Assembly: GCF_019977735.1 (NCBI RefSeq)
Contig: NZ_AP025018.1
Location: forward strand, 558,001 to 622,000
Length of the DNA stretch: 64,000 nt
Origin: Calothrix sp. PCC 7716
GTDB lineage: Bacteria; Cyanobacteriota; Cyanobacteriia; Cyanobacteriales; Nostocaceae
Reading direction: 5' to 3'
Position numbers and translations under genes: made by a program. Under the pieces are notes generated by a model that did no database searches, was not told the origin of the DNA, and saw nothing but the letters and a program-made list of their open reading frames with translations. Shown here one piece after another: positions 1-9,732 of this stretch (its first letter is position 1; each line of letters starts with the position of its first letter).

Positions 1-761
1 GCATCATTTAATTCCCCCATCGTCAAGCTATCATAGCTATTTATCAAAATTCTACCATGTATAGTACCTTGGTTATGAGTTCGGGAATGTCCAGAGAAAA
101 AGAGAATATCCCAACCGATGTTATCTTGTAAGTGGTGACTTAATTCTTCACGCGAAGGTTGTTTGAGCAAGACAATTTCTGCCTCACCGCAATACTGTTC
201 CAACTCAATTTTATCAACATCTACATTGATTCCGGTAGTGTCACCCAGAATAATCAAAATTCTAATTTTTTCGCGCAAAGGTCGTTCACCCCGTTTAGCA
301 TTAGGCGAACTCAAAGCCACTTCTGCCCGTGTATACTTATTTATGGCGCCGCACAAATGCCAAGGTAGTTGACGTAGTTCGTGACAAGAGCTACAAATAA
401 TAACTCTAATTTCATCTTGATGGTGCTTTAACTCCTTGAGACAGTTAATAACAGGACTAAAATCATCTGAATTTAACCAGGAATTAAAATTACTTAACAA
501 ACTCTGCGACTTACGTTTAAAATCTTTACTTAGCGTATCAATATTTACGCTTCTACTATTAATCGCTTTAATCCTGAAATCACCAAACTGACCACGGTAA
601 CTATTTTGCCAATCATTCAATAAAGAAAAGAGAGCAGTATTTGCAGGTAACTTCGCTGTCACCATGCGATAAGCTCGTTCTCCTTCATTGGCAATTTCTA
701 AGCTTACATTAAAGTCAGTCCCCGAATCACCATCAAACTTGAGAATTATCATTTTTTTCAT
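1..761 (-). CDS. CHAT-domain protein, partial (runs off the left edge)
   Basis: An uninterrupted minus-strand frame starts at the ATG at 761 (alternative ATG at 752) and is still open at base 1, so only the N-terminal ~253 residues are visible. The product begins MKKMIILKFDGDSG and near its visible end carries DILFFSGHS, which resembles the His-containing motif of CHAT (caspase-HetF-associated) peptidase-like domains. The catalytic Cys would lie beyond the window. Cyanobacterial CHAT proteins often continue into TPR or CHASE2 modules; that part cannot be seen. Identification rests on the motif and overall style, so the domain call is likely but the target is unknown. Confidence 0.7.
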   Translation of the reverse strand, partial: MKKMIILKFDGDSGTDFNVSLEIANEGERAYRMVTAKLPANTALFSLLNDWQNSYRGQFGDFRIKAINSRSVNIDTLSKDFKRKSQSLLSNFNSWLNSDDFSPVINCLKELKHHQDEIRVIICSSCHELRQLPWHLCGAINKYTRAEVALSSPNAKRGERPLREKIRILIILGDTTGINVDVDKIELEQYCGEAEIVLLKQPSREELSHHLQDNIGWDILFFSGHSRTHNQGTIHGRILINSYDSLTMGELND

Positions 762-900
762 AGGCAATGCTTTTTATCATCCTAAAGATAGATTGACATA
801 ATATCTTTATTGGTATGGGCGCCGGATTAACATAACAACCCTAAACAGTAATACAAATTTAATCGCAGTTTTTATGCAAGGACTTCCAAAAAATAATATA

Positions 901-963
901 TTGTGGAATGGGCATCCCTGCCTGTTCTATACATGAGGCGGGCAAGGATGCCCACCCCACAAG
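901..963. repeat. Interspersed hairpin repeat, family R1
   Basis: Two inverted arms of the type GGCATCCCTGCC separated by a short spacer, ending in a CCACAAG-type edge. The same unit recurs in many intergenic gaps of this window, always outside genes. Here it lies between the CHAT gene and the methyltransferase 3' end and could act as a bidirectional terminator (inference). Confidence 0.8.
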
Positions 964-978
964 AAATAATAGAAATAA

Positions 979-1746
979 TCAAGAATGCTTTCTGCCAACA
1001 CGCAGGTAAATAGGCCATTGAACAGTTCGTCTAGAATTTTCAGAAATTTCCCAAAGCTCAGAAATTCGTCCAAACAGTCTCAAAATATACTCTTCCCCCT
1101 CCGAAGCAATGCATCTTTGAGTTGCAGACCAAGTTCTGAGATAACCTATTAACTCATTAACCTCCCACTCAGCAGTCATTGAAAAAATAGGAGTCTCTAT
1201 TTCGACCAAGGGAAAAGGAACAGTTAAGTATCGGTCATCTACCAATTGCCTTTCTGGAGGCCAAAAAGATTTTATCCTGTCGTAAAACACAAGAAAGCTA
1301 TCTTGCAATTCCTCCGAAGCATCTAATATATTAAAAAACCCATAGCACCAAATCGCTAGAACTCCTTCTGCTTTCAGAACTCGGTTTGCTTCATTATAAA
1401 AGCGGTTAAAATCAAACCAGTGAAAAGCTTGTCCAACAGTAATGAGGTCAATTGAACTACTAGGAAGCGAAGTTGACTCAGCACGAGTAACAAAGTACTT
1501 AATACGCTTGTTTTTCAAAGCATTGGCAATCTGTTCTGAACTAGCATCAGAAGCATAGACAGATGAAAAATATTTTACCAGTCCTTGTGCAACCTGACCA
1601 TTACCAGTTCCACAGTCCCAGGCTAATTCATGAGATTGAACTAATCCACTTAGATACTTAAAGAGTTCTTCTGGATACAAGGGACGATAGCGAACATACT
1701 CGCGCGCGTGCTTAGAAAAGTAATCTTTGAAGCTCATTACTGACAT
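979..1746 (-). CDS. Class I SAM-dependent methyltransferase
   Basis: A 255-aa protein of the TAM/Tmt1-like methyltransferase type. Motif I is seen as WDCGTGNGQVA near residue 43, an acidic residue follows in YASDAS, and the post-motif region ITVGQAFHWFDF is typical of this subfamily, which methylates small carboxylates or other small molecules. The start at 1746 is supported by an AGGAAAGGA-like ribosome binding site directly upstream. It follows the TIM-barrel gene by 18 bases on the same strand, so the two are probably co-transcribed and may act on related small molecules. The substrate cannot be told from sequence. Confidence 0.85.
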   Translation of the reverse strand: MSVMSFKDYFSKHAREYVRYRPLYPEELFKYLSGLVQSHELAWDCGTGNGQVAQGLVKYFSSVYASDASSEQIANALKNKRIKYFVTRAESTSLPSSSIDLITVGQAFHWFDFNRFYNEANRVLKAEGVLAIWCYGFFNILDASEELQDSFLVFYDRIKSFWPPERQLVDDRYLTVPFPLVEIETPIFSMTAEWEVNELIGYLRTWSATQRCIASEGEEYILRLFGRISELWEISENSRRTVQWPIYLRVGRKHS

Positions 1747-1764
1747 CCTTTCCTGCCTGTTGAC

Positions 1765-2691
1765 TTAATTATCTCTAAAGGCAGCAGCACAAGCAATATA
1801 CTCTTCTGCTCTGTAACCTCTGTCAAGAGCATCTACAATTAACTTCCCTCGATAAGAATGCTTATCAAGTGCAGCAAGAATTTGATGAACTGGAAGATTT
1901 CCTTTGCCTAAAGGAAGATGAAGATGCTGATTATCATATGTATCTGCCAAGTGGCAGTTCCTTGTAAAAGGAAGTAACTTTTCTAGAGTTGCAAAGGGGT
2001 CTGACGTTAGAGAAAAAACATGTACAAAATCCGTAGTCAGCGCACAACCTGTTGTATAACAGGCGGTTATGCACTCCTCATCAGTTAAGAGTAGCCATCC
2101 CGGACGATCTGCTCCTGTATTTTCTAAACAAATACAAATTCCATACTTTTGAGTTTGAGAAACAAGTAGTTCTAATGAACGTAACAACTGCTCTAAACTA
2201 TGCGCTCCTCGTCCACTCGTGTGAACCGTCAAGTATCTCACTCCTAGTTCAGCACAGAAAGGAATAAGAGTTGCGACTTGCAAACAAGAGTAGCTACGCA
2301 AATCTTCATCATTGGCGCCTAAATTTATCTTTAAATAAGGTGCATGAACAGTGAAATCCATGCCAAAATTCAACTTGCAACCTTCAAGGAATCGTTCCAC
2401 TTCAGGTAATGCGTAATCATACCTAGCTCTAAACTCTAACTGCAACTCAATATGCTTGAATTTATATTGATGAAAACAGTAAACAGCTTCCACTAAAGAC
2501 AACTTCGGCAAAATGTTAGTGGAAATACCAAGAGGAGTACCATATAATTGCGTTGGGTCTCCAAGCGGAAATGCCCGTTCCCAAACTTGCCCAAAATATC
2601 GAACAGATGGAAAGTCAGTACTTGTGTTCTGAAAATAACGTGATTGATGTAATGAGAGACTACTTTCCCGAAAGCATTTGATTTGCGACAT
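1765..2691 (-). CDS. Xylose isomerase-like TIM-barrel protein (AP endonuclease family 2)
   Basis: A TIM-barrel protein of the sugar-phosphate isomerase/epimerase superfamily. Metal-ligand motifs appear in the family's order: HTSGRG, then CLENTG, then CHLADTYDNQHLHLPLGKG, the last being the usual divalent-metal His/Asp/His cluster. I place the start at the ATG at 2691 (MSQIKCF), which gives 308 aa; an in-frame ATG at 2778 would add a 29-residue leader with no family likeness. It is first in a two-gene operon with the downstream methyltransferase. Family members isomerise or epimerise sugars and inositols or cleave abasic DNA; the metal-site layout favours a sugar-like substrate (inference). 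Confidence 0.8.
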   Translation of the reverse strand: MSQIKCFRESSLSLHQSRYFQNTSTDFPSVRYFGQVWERAFPLGDPTQLYGTPLGISTNILPKLSLVEAVYCFHQYKFKHIELQLEFRARYDYALPEVERFLEGCKLNFGMDFTVHAPYLKINLGANDEDLRSYSCLQVATLIPFCAELGVRYLTVHTSGRGAHSLEQLLRSLELLVSQTQKYGICICLENTGADRPGWLLLTDEECITACYTTGCALTTDFVHVFSLTSDPFATLEKLLPFTRNCHLADTYDNQHLHLPLGKGNLPVHQILAALDKHSYRGKLIVDALDRGYRAEEYIACAAAFRDN

Positions 2692-2796
2692 ATGTATTAC
2701 CAACAAAACAGAATTCTTAAGAGTTGCTTTACTTTTATCGTGAAGCAATTTGGCTGTCAACAATTGACATAATGTCAAATAAAAAAATAAATTCTT

Positions 2797-2862
2797 CTTG
2801 TGTAACAGGCATCCTGCCTGTCCTATAATATAGAAGAACAGGCAAGATGCCTATTCCACAAG
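2797..2862. repeat. Interspersed hairpin repeat, family R1
   Basis: A copy of the AACAGGCATCCTGCCTG type followed by its inverted partner ending in CCACAAG. It fills the gap between the divergently transcribed TIM-barrel gene and the 1051-aa gene. Confidence 0.8.
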
Positions 2863-2951
2863 ATTCAAAACAGATATTTTTTGACAAAACGTCAATAAAT
2901 ATGTAAGATTTAGAAACAAAAATATTTTCTACAACTTAATAGATATATAAT

Positions 2952-5900
2952 ATGTCAAAAAAGACACGGCGAGACACAGAAGACATTACGCGCGATGCAA
3001 AGATATATACTTATCTTCTACATATAAGTGGTATTAAAAACAATCCGCAAAATCTGAATATCAATACACTTGAAGCGGATATAGCTAAAATATGGGATCA
3101 AACAGCCAATAGAACATTTGTTCGGAGAGTAATTAACAACCTCTACCCAGGTTTAGCTAAAAACAAAATGAGCGAACAAGATGCTTTACCAGCTCTTAGC
3201 TTGAATAAACTAGTAAAAATATTAACGGCAATAGAAGAATATTGGAAAAAAGACGCTAAAAACTTCAGAGCTAATGATAGTCAGTCAATACCAGAGTTTT
3301 TAAAAGATGCAGATAAGCTTCGAGCTATTCGCAAGTATTGTGAGTTATCGCGCGCAGAAAGGAAAGAACTAAAACTTCCCGTTGATTTTGATACCTATGT
3401 CAAAGATAACTTTATTAGTGATGTCATTACTGAAAACAAATCAAACACCTCTAACATTCCATCTAACATTCCAAAATATATTGAAAAAGAAGACAATAAT
3501 GGCAAAACTAAGATTATCAACGAAGCTTACATTGATAATTTAATTCAAAGTGTGATTGAGCAAGAATTACAACTTGAATGGAAAAATAGAAATAATACAA
3601 TTTTAGAAATAAAAGAAAAGGTCAAGAATGAGATTAAAGCAATAGAAATGCAATCTGGTTTGCAAGCTGTTAAATATATGCGTCCAATTATAGGAAATAG
3701 TAACGCAAACCTTTTTGACGAAGCATTTATAAAAAAATGGGAAAACTGCTTACCTGATGAATTGATTCAAAGATTAACTAAATTTTTTGTTGATAATGTC
3801 AGGCTTTCTAATGAGTTTCCTATTTACTTTAAGTACATTGAAGTCGAAAAAGTAAGGACATTACCACTATACGTGAAAACTGAATATAATAGTGTTGGTT
3901 TACTCAATAAAGAATTGTGGAAACTAGACGAACGAAACAGTAAAGTAGTCGGTGAGGGAATTAATGAATTTATAAATGCATTAGGTGGAAGACATGCATG
4001 TCGTGTCAGAGTACATTTTTGTTTAAAGTTCGATGAACATAAACATAAAGATTTACTAAACAAATATAAACATAAGTTAGATAAAAATTTCGTTAAAGAA
4101 CTACATTTTTTTGAAGAGGTGAGTGGCGCCTCTAGTATAATTTCTTTAGTAAGAAAAGCTTTAAATAGAGCAGTTTTATGGGATTTACCAAGTCTTAAGC
4201 AATATTTTCCTGTTGCCCAAGAAGTATACATCGCACCCGAAGGAAAACTTTATGGTAATGATACGTTAGCAACTGTTTGGTCTGCATCTAGAGTCAGATT
4301 AGTAGAATTAGAAGATGTCAAAAGTCTTTTGAATTTAGAGAAAAGCAATGATAATAAAAACGGGTCTAGTCTTATTGATTTTGATTCATATATTAATGGT
4401 TCAGATATTTTTCAAGGAGATTATATTTGTTTTGATATGGTCGAAGCAATTGCTGTTTCGGGATTTTACGCGCGCTTGAAAACAGTGAGGGAAATTGGAG
4501 TTGATGCACAAATTTATCTAGAAGAACTTTGTGATAGAGTTATTGCTCAAAAAAGTTTAATCAAAGGGAAAAAACGTTTATGGTCTTATCCATTTTCGCT
4601 GAGAGTAATGGAAAGTTATCTTCAAAATACAATACTTTCAAAAAAACCTAAAAATAGCAATGAACCTTGGAGTAATCTTGCTTACGAAGCTCAACTACAT
4701 ATAACTCAAGGATATATTGAAGAAGGTTTGACGAAAGCAGCGAATACTTTGCTTGAAGAATTAGAACCACATATTAAATATTTTAGCCATTTAACGCGCT
4801 CAAATTATTACTTATGCAAAGCTACGTGCGAATTTCTTTCAGAAGATGAAAGAGAACGTGCTATTTCAAAATGTGAAAGTTTTTTAGACGAAGCGAGTAA
4901 AGAACTAGAAGAACGCTCACTCAAGTTTTTTAGAATAGGTGAGTTTTCTCAAGCAAATCTTTCTCCTTCTTTTTCTTATTGGGCACGTATTTATGCTCTC
5001 AAAGCACGTATTTCTGTCTTTTTCCCATTATTTATCCAAGAAAGCGTTAATGATTTAATTTACCCCATATCTTTATTAGAAAAAGCAAGAATATCTGCTG
5101 CTAGAGATGGAAATTCTGATTACTATGCGAAAGCAACGCTGTCTCAAAGCTGGTGCTACTTAATGCAAGCATATATTGGCAAAATAAGAGAAGGAGAATT
5201 TGAGCAATCTAATTGTATAGAATGGGCAAGAAGGTTAATTGACCATGCGCTTCTTTGCTACTCAGAAACCAGTCAAAAAGCATATCAAGATTATTTAAAA
5301 GATGTGGTGTTTTATAACAATGAACAAGACATCGATAGAATGGAAAGATTTGGCGATATCATAGTTCCATCACCTCCATTACTTCATCCAGTTTTTAACA
5401 TGACTTCGGGTCACGAACATAATGAACGAACTAATCATGAAGAGACAGCTTTCAATAAATCGAATATGGTCATTAATATAGACTCATTTCTCATCAAAAT
5501 ACATTGCAGTTCAACTGGTAAAGTCGTTGACTTATTTGGTCAACATTCTTCAAGCTATTTTTTTTCTTGTGGAATGTTGAAGCTCTGTGATAATTACTTT
5601 AATGCTTCAGACGATGAAATTATAGAAAGAATAAAAGAAGCAAATAAATTTTTTGTTTGTTGCTGGGCAATTGCCGAAGGAGGTGCTTATCTTAACGAAG
5701 AGACTAATACAATTGAAAGAAATTTTAAAAAGTTACCATCCGACAATTATGGTGTATCGACAATTCGCGGTTTATATTTACATCGTATAAGTGAGATTGC
5801 GGATTTAGGAAAAGTTTTTACTGTTGTTTGCAAGTGTATAATTTCTAAATTTCAACCGTTTCACAATCAAAATTGGGATGATATTATTGGAGAAATTTTT

Positions 5901-6107
5901 CCACATGAAAAAGGTGTAATCAGCAAAATTAGAGATGAACAGTTAGAATATGCTAAAAAGCAAAAGCATTATAATACTCATTTAAAGAGACACTTTGAAA
6001 ATATTCTTGAATATCTCAGAAGCTGCGAATCAAAAACTTTTGAGTCCGTCCAAAGTTGTAGAAAGGAGATTTTAATTGGTACTTTCAGGCGCCTGCGAGG
6101 AGAGTAG
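2952..6107 (+). CDS. Large protein of unknown function (1051 aa)
   Basis: I do not recognise a family. The N-terminal ~330 residues are charged and helical, rich in Lys/Glu/Asn, with KIKEKVKNEIK-like coiled stretches. A middle region around residues 560-800 has repeated helical pairs suggestive of TPR-like repeats (HITQGYIEEGLTKAANTLLEEL is one such pair, split by a turn). The C-terminal ~150 residues include a CCW/FGQHSSSYFFSCG region with clustered cysteines. There is no signal peptide or membrane segment. Codon use is strongly AT-rich compared with hisS or tkt, as in transferred accessory genes. It stands alone, with divergent repeats upstream and a toxin-antitoxin pair downstream, so a defence or stress role is possible but unproven. 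Confidence 0.75.
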   Translation: MSKKTRRDTEDITRDAKIYTYLLHISGIKNNPQNLNINTLEADIAKIWDQTANRTFVRRVINNLYPGLAKNKMSEQDALPALSLNKLVKILTAIEEYWKKDAKNFRANDSQSIPEFLKDADKLRAIRKYCELSRAERKELKLPVDFDTYVKDNFISDVITENKSNTSNIPSNIPKYIEKEDNNGKTKIINEAYIDNLIQSVIEQELQLEWKNRNNTILEIKEKVKNEIKAIEMQSGLQAVKYMRPIIGNSNANLFDEAFIKKWENCLPDELIQRLTKFFVDNVRLSNEFPIYFKYIEVEKVRTLPLYVKTEYNSVGLLNKELWKLDERNSKVVGEGINEFINALGGRHACRVRVHFCLKFDEHKHKDLLNKYKHKLDKNFVKELHFFEEVSGASSIISLVRKALNRAVLWDLPSLKQYFPVAQEVYIAPEGKLYGNDTLATVWSASRVRLVELEDVKSLLNLEKSNDNKNGSSLIDFDSYINGSDIFQGDYICFDMVEAIAVSGFYARLKTVREIGVDAQIYLEELCDRVIAQKSLIKGKKRLWSYPFSLRVMESYLQNTILSKKPKNSNEPWSNLAYEAQLHITQGYIEEGLTKAANTLLEELEPHIKYFSHLTRSNYYLCKATCEFLSEDERERAISKCESFLDEASKELEERSLKFFRIGEFSQANLSPSFSYWARIYALKARISVFFPLFIQESVNDLIYPISLLEKARISAARDGNSDYYAKATLSQSWCYLMQAYIGKIREGEFEQSNCIEWARRLIDHALLCYSETSQKAYQDYLKDVVFYNNEQDIDRMERFGDIIVPSPPLLHPVFNMTSGHEHNERTNHEETAFNKSNMVINIDSFLIKIHCSSTGKVVDLFGQHSSSYFFSCGMLKLCDNYFNASDDEIIERIKEANKFFVCCWAIAEGGAYLNEETNTIERNFKKLPSDNYGVSTIRGLYLHRISEIADLGKVFTVVCKCIISKFQPFHNQNWDDIIGEIFPHEKGVISKIRDEQLEYAKKQKHYNTHLKRHFENILEYLRSCESKTFESVQSCRKEILIGTFRRLRGE

Positions 6108-6406
6108 CATATTTGTGGCTCTGCAAATGTACATCTTTATGGTGCGTAGTAATAATGATAAGTCAAAACCATAATGCTCTATGTATATTTAATTACAGAC
6201 CTTGAAATAATGATGTTGAAAAATAATAATTTGCTTAGTTTCTCTCGAAGCATATGTTAGCTTTTAGGCTATAATAGTACTTGCATTGGGTTTTGCTCTC
6301 TGTAATAACCTATGCTCTAAAACAATAATAAAGCTAATTTATTAACCTTTGAACAGTTTAATGATGAACTTGGAAAAATCAGAGCAATAAAACAGGAGTA
6401 GAGTAA
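6108..6406. other. AT-rich intergenic gap
   Basis: No convincing gene or repeat seen. A GGAG-like ribosome binding site precedes the gene at 6407. Confidence 0.6.
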
Positions 6407-6778
6407 ATGACTGACTACCCAAAATTAACTTTTAAATATGGATGGGACGAGAGAGACGAAGAGGAAACTTTAATGAAAGGGTACAGAAGTGATGGAATAG
6501 TTCAAAGTTCAGAGGGAAAAACATATCCTGTTTATTTCATCGATCCTATTCGCTTACAACAAGATTTGGAAGCAGAAAGCGAATTAGGAACTGCTTTTTT
6601 AGCTGAACCTGGATTGATTATCTTACCAGAAGTTAGTCGTGAAGCAATGGAAAATGCGGTTATAAAATTATGGAAACAAGGTTACTTCAAGTTTTTTAAC
6701 TCTTTAAAAGCAGATGTGGAGGAAGAAAAACTAGAGGAGGAGACAGAAGAAACAAAAATGCTGAGAATGCTTAGATAA
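6407..6778 (+). CDS. Small acidic protein of unknown function (123 aa)
   Basis: A complete frame with an AGGAG ribosome binding site about ten bases before the ATG. The product has a mixed alpha/beta N-terminal half (KTYPVYFIDPIRLQQDLE, LIILPEVSREAMENAV) and a strongly acidic, probably disordered tail (EEEKLEEETEETK). No known motif is recognised. Its position just upstream of a toxin-antitoxin pair in an AT-rich region suggests accessory DNA. Confidence 0.7.
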   Translation: MTDYPKLTFKYGWDERDEEETLMKGYRSDGIVQSSEGKTYPVYFIDPIRLQQDLEAESELGTAFLAEPGLIILPEVSREAMENAVIKLWKQGYFKFFNSLKADVEEEKLEEETEETKMLRMLR

Positions 6779-6877
6779 ATATTTATCGCAAAACCGTTAA
6801 TGATTAGACGCTCATCAGCTAAACGGCACTGTAAAGCATTTTAAGGGTAAACTTTATTTTAATCGCAAGGTGTAAAA

Positions 6878-7102
6878 ATGGAAACTACAACCAAAACACA
6901 ATTGTTAATCAAAGCAATTCACGTAGAGTTAGAAAACGCTTATGAAGATACTTTGCAAGAGGTTTTAGAATTGCTTAAAATCCGTAAACAGGAAGATGAG
7001 GAAGATGAAAGAGATTTTGAAGAGGGATTAAAAGATATTGCGGAAAACGGCACTATATCTTGGGAGGAAATAAAAAAAGAAATGAAAAAGGATGTTGCGT
7101 GA
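6878..7102 (+). CDS. Type II antitoxin, partner of a RelE/ParE-type toxin
   Basis: A 74-aa, very acidic helical protein (RKQEDEEDERDFEEGLKDI) of the size and character of RelB/ParD-like antitoxins. The stop codon overlaps the GTG start of the toxin gene (GTGA), indicating translational coupling. Its charge suits neutralising the basic toxin and possibly binding the operon's own promoter, although no obvious DNA-binding motif can be read at the N terminus. The functional call depends mainly on the adjacent toxin. Confidence 0.8.
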   Translation: METTTKTQLLIKAIHVELENAYEDTLQEVLELLKIRKQEDEEDERDFEEGLKDIAENGTISWEEIKKEMKKDVA

Positions 7103-7362
7103 GTTACGACGTTAAATTCTCAAAGGGCGCATCAAAACAGTTTAAAAAACTGTCTCCCGAACTTCAAGAACGTATACAAATCAAAATTGATGAACTCGCC
7201 GATAACCCTCGCCCGAATGGAGTTGTAAAACTAGTTAATGGCGAAAATCGCTATCGCATTCGAGTCGGAGATTATCGTGTCTTATACATTATTTTCGATG
7301 ATGTCCTATTAGTAACTGTTGTAAAGGTTGGGCATCGTAGAGAAGTTTATCGTGACGAGTGA
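7099..7362 (+). CDS. RelE/ParE-family toxin
   Basis: A basic 87-aa protein of the RelE/ParE fold. Visible features are an N-terminal strand (YDVKFSKGASKQFKKL), the RIRVGDYRVLYI strand with conserved Arg/Tyr residues, and a C-terminal V-GHRREVY motif typical of RelE mRNA interferases. I choose the GTG at 7099, which overlaps the antitoxin stop; the longer frame from the ATG at 7060 would overlap the antitoxin by 43 bases and add a non-homologous leader. RelE toxins cleave mRNA at the ribosomal A site. Confidence 0.88.
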   Translation: MSYDVKFSKGASKQFKKLSPELQERIQIKIDELADNPRPNGVVKLVNGENRYRIRVGDYRVLYIIFDDVLLVTVVKVGHRREVYRDE

Positions 7363-7400
7363 GTTTTATACCCATATAAACTGGTAAAAATTATAACATT

Positions 7401-7424
7401 ACACAGGCAAGATGCCTGTGCTAC
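7401..7424. repeat. Short R1 hairpin (CACAGGCAAGATGCCTGTG)
   Basis: A single inverted repeat of the R1 family, directly downstream of the toxin gene. It may serve as a terminator. Confidence 0.7.
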
Positions 7425-7520
7425 ATGAAATGCTCAGGATATTTACTGTATTAGGTTGAGGGAACCTTAATTGAATGCTACCTTCTTTGTTGTGAGTGAG
7501 AAGCAACAACTAGGGGTTAT

Positions 7521-9554
7521 ATGAATTGTATCAAAACTGTATCACAGTTATCACTTGTTTGTTTAACGCTAATTTCTAATATACTGGCGCCATTCTCAAG
7601 TATAGCGGCGCCGTCGCGTAATCCAGATAGAACAGTAAACTGTGATATTTTGGTTGCTGGTGGGGGACTTTCGGGAGCAGCAACAGCATATGAGGGGTTG
7701 CTTTTAGGAAAAACAGTATGTTTAACCGAAATAACCGACTGGTTAGGAGGACAAATTTCTTCGCAGGGTACCTCAGCACTCGATGAACGTCCTACGCAAC
7801 GAGCTAAACAATTTTACTCGCGTGGTTATTTAGATTTACGTAATCGAATCGAGAAACGTTACAAAGGAGACATCAACCCTGGTGACTGCTGGGTAAGTGA
7901 TTCGTGTTTTTTACCCAAAGACGGACATGAACTTTTGACGGCAATGCTTAAAGATGCCGCATCGCGAGGTAGAGGTAAGCTGGAATGGTTTCCCAATACG
8001 GTAATTAAAGAATTAGAAAAAAGTGCAGATGGCAAAATTATTGATAGTGTTTATGCTATTCAACACCAACCTGTCAAAGGCGCCCCACCTATAAATACAT
8101 TACGACTATCGCAAGTAATTGAAGACGCATATAGGTACGAAACAAGTGCGAACTTTACCAAAACGATTATTCGCTTCAACCCCAAACAAACTAAAATAGC
8201 GAATAATGTTCCTAAATGGTACGTTGTAGACACCACCGAAACTGGAGAATTAATTGGTCTTGCTGATGTTCCGTACCGTTTAGGTATTGACCCCCTATCT
8301 TATTTAGAACCTTCCTCTTCGAGTACCACCAACGACCAATACTGTACTCAAGGGTTTACTTATACCTTTGCGATGGAGTCAACTAAAGATGCACAACCGC
8401 AAACTAAACCAAGCTACTACGACCAATATGCACCATACTTTAGCTACGAATTAAAGCGACTAGCTGATTTTGACTTGGTGTTTACATATCGTCGTATTTG
8501 GAGTCCTGGTGAAGGAAAAGAAAAAACTTTTGGTGGTGTTAAATTTACAGTTCCTACACCCAACGATATTTCGATGCAAAACTGGACTTGGGGTAATGAC
8601 TACCGTCCAGGTACCGCAAAAGATAATTTAATTTATACAAAGTCACAGCTACAAGCAACCGGACAGCTTAACCCAGGTGGTTGGATGGGTGGACTGCGTA
8701 CTGAAGCTTTGAGCAAAGCTGAGGAAAACGCTTTTTCTTATTATTACTGGTTAGTAGCGGGTACTACTGACTCTCAACTTGGTGATGGAGTCAAAGTCCC
8801 AGTACCTAATAATCGCTTTTTATCAGGGTTAAATTCCCCAATGGGAACCGCGCACGGTTTATCGAAATATCCTTACATGCGAGAAGGACGGCGAATAATT
8901 GGGCGCCCTTCTTGGGGACAACCCGAAGGTTTTACAATTGCGGAAATAGATATATCGCGTCGCGACTATAGTGAAGAGTACTATCGTAAAACATTACCTG
9001 CTGATATGTACCGCAGGTTACGCGCGGCACTTGCTGGTTTAGAAGCAGCATCGGTACTATCTGGAAAAGTTGACCCTAATAAAGCCATGCGAAGAACTCG
9101 TTCTACGGTATTCCCTGACTCTATAGGTATAGGACATTACGCCATAGACTTTCACCCATGTATGGAAAAAAGTCCACCAGAAGCTCCAGGCAACCGCGAA
9201 CGTCCTGGAGAAAGACGAGGCGCCGGACAGGCATATCCATTCCAAATAGCACTGCGGGCAATGATACCTCAAAAAATCGATAACTTAATAGTCGGTGGTA
9301 AAAGTATAGCCACAAGCCATATAGCTGCAGCAGCATATAGAGTACACTCATTTGAATGGTCAGCAGGCGCCGCAGCCGGAACAGTTGCAGCATTTTCGTT
9401 GAAAAACGGAATTGCACCATACCAAATGGTTGATGACTTACCAAGAGCAGAACCGCAACTACAAGAACTGCGAGCAACTTTAAAACGAAACGGCAACCCC
9501 ACCGCTTTCCCCGACACATCAATATTTAACCAAAACTGGCAAGACTGGAAGTAA
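7521..9554 (+). CDS. Secreted/periplasmic FAD-dependent oxidoreductase
   Basis: A 677-aa protein with an N-terminal signal peptide (hydrophobic segment LSLVCLTLISNILAPFSS, then Ala-rich cleavage region near residue 29). Then comes a dinucleotide-binding motif ILVAGGGLSGAATAYE, where the GxGxxG-type loop reads GGGLSG. The Rossmann fold belongs to the FAD_oxidored (pfam12831-like) family. A second FAD-contact region near the C terminus reads NLIVGGKSIATSHIAAAAYR, with a conserved HS-x-W that follows. Substrate unknown. Export of an FAD protein would probably need the Tat route or periplasmic FAD loading, but no twin arginine is visible. It is followed by a strong STRR hairpin. Confidence 0.85.
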   Translation: MNCIKTVSQLSLVCLTLISNILAPFSSIAAPSRNPDRTVNCDILVAGGGLSGAATAYEGLLLGKTVCLTEITDWLGGQISSQGTSALDERPTQRAKQFYSRGYLDLRNRIEKRYKGDINPGDCWVSDSCFLPKDGHELLTAMLKDAASRGRGKLEWFPNTVIKELEKSADGKIIDSVYAIQHQPVKGAPPINTLRLSQVIEDAYRYETSANFTKTIIRFNPKQTKIANNVPKWYVVDTTETGELIGLADVPYRLGIDPLSYLEPSSSSTTNDQYCTQGFTYTFAMESTKDAQPQTKPSYYDQYAPYFSYELKRLADFDLVFTYRRIWSPGEGKEKTFGGVKFTVPTPNDISMQNWTWGNDYRPGTAKDNLIYTKSQLQATGQLNPGGWMGGLRTEALSKAEENAFSYYYWLVAGTTDSQLGDGVKVPVPNNRFLSGLNSPMGTAHGLSKYPYMREGRRIIGRPSWGQPEGFTIAEIDISRRDYSEEYYRKTLPADMYRRLRAALAGLEAASVLSGKVDPNKAMRRTRSTVFPDSIGIGHYAIDFHPCMEKSPPEAPGNRERPGERRGAGQAYPFQIALRAMIPQKIDNLIVGGKSIATSHIAAAAYRVHSFEWSAGAAAGTVAAFSLKNGIAPYQMVDDLPRAEPQLQELRATLKRNGNPTAFPDTSIFNQNWQDWK

Positions 9555-9564
9555 ATTAGTAGAA

Positions 9565-9630
9565 AGTGCTGAGTGCTGAGTGCTGAGTAAAAGCTCCCTA
9601 CTCAGCACTCAGCACTCAGAACTCATCACT
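9565..9630. repeat. Heptamer STRR hairpin (GAGTGCT/AGCACTC)
   Basis: Three tandem copies of the heptamer GTGCTGA, a short spacer, then the complementary array (CTCAGCA repeated). This matches the short tandemly repeated repetitive (STRR) sequences known from heterocystous cyanobacteria. It forms a long stem-loop at the 3' end of the oxidoreductase gene. Confidence 0.85.
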
Positions 9631-9732
9631 TTATCGGTAATGAACTAAACTAGTTATTTGTAGTTGTAAATTTGGAAAACACCAAAAGGCTAAATATTAC
9701 TTATGGTTACAAGACTCTTCTCGGTTTACGGC

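Noticed and set aside
159-372. Two overlapping plus-strand frames near the left edge
   Set aside because: They lie antisense to the CHAT-domain gene, whose minus-strand frame is continuous and gives a recognisable motif.
9057-9522. Three minus-strand frames under the FAD oxidoreductase 3' end
   Set aside because: Shadows of a well-supported gene; no motifs and unnatural composition.
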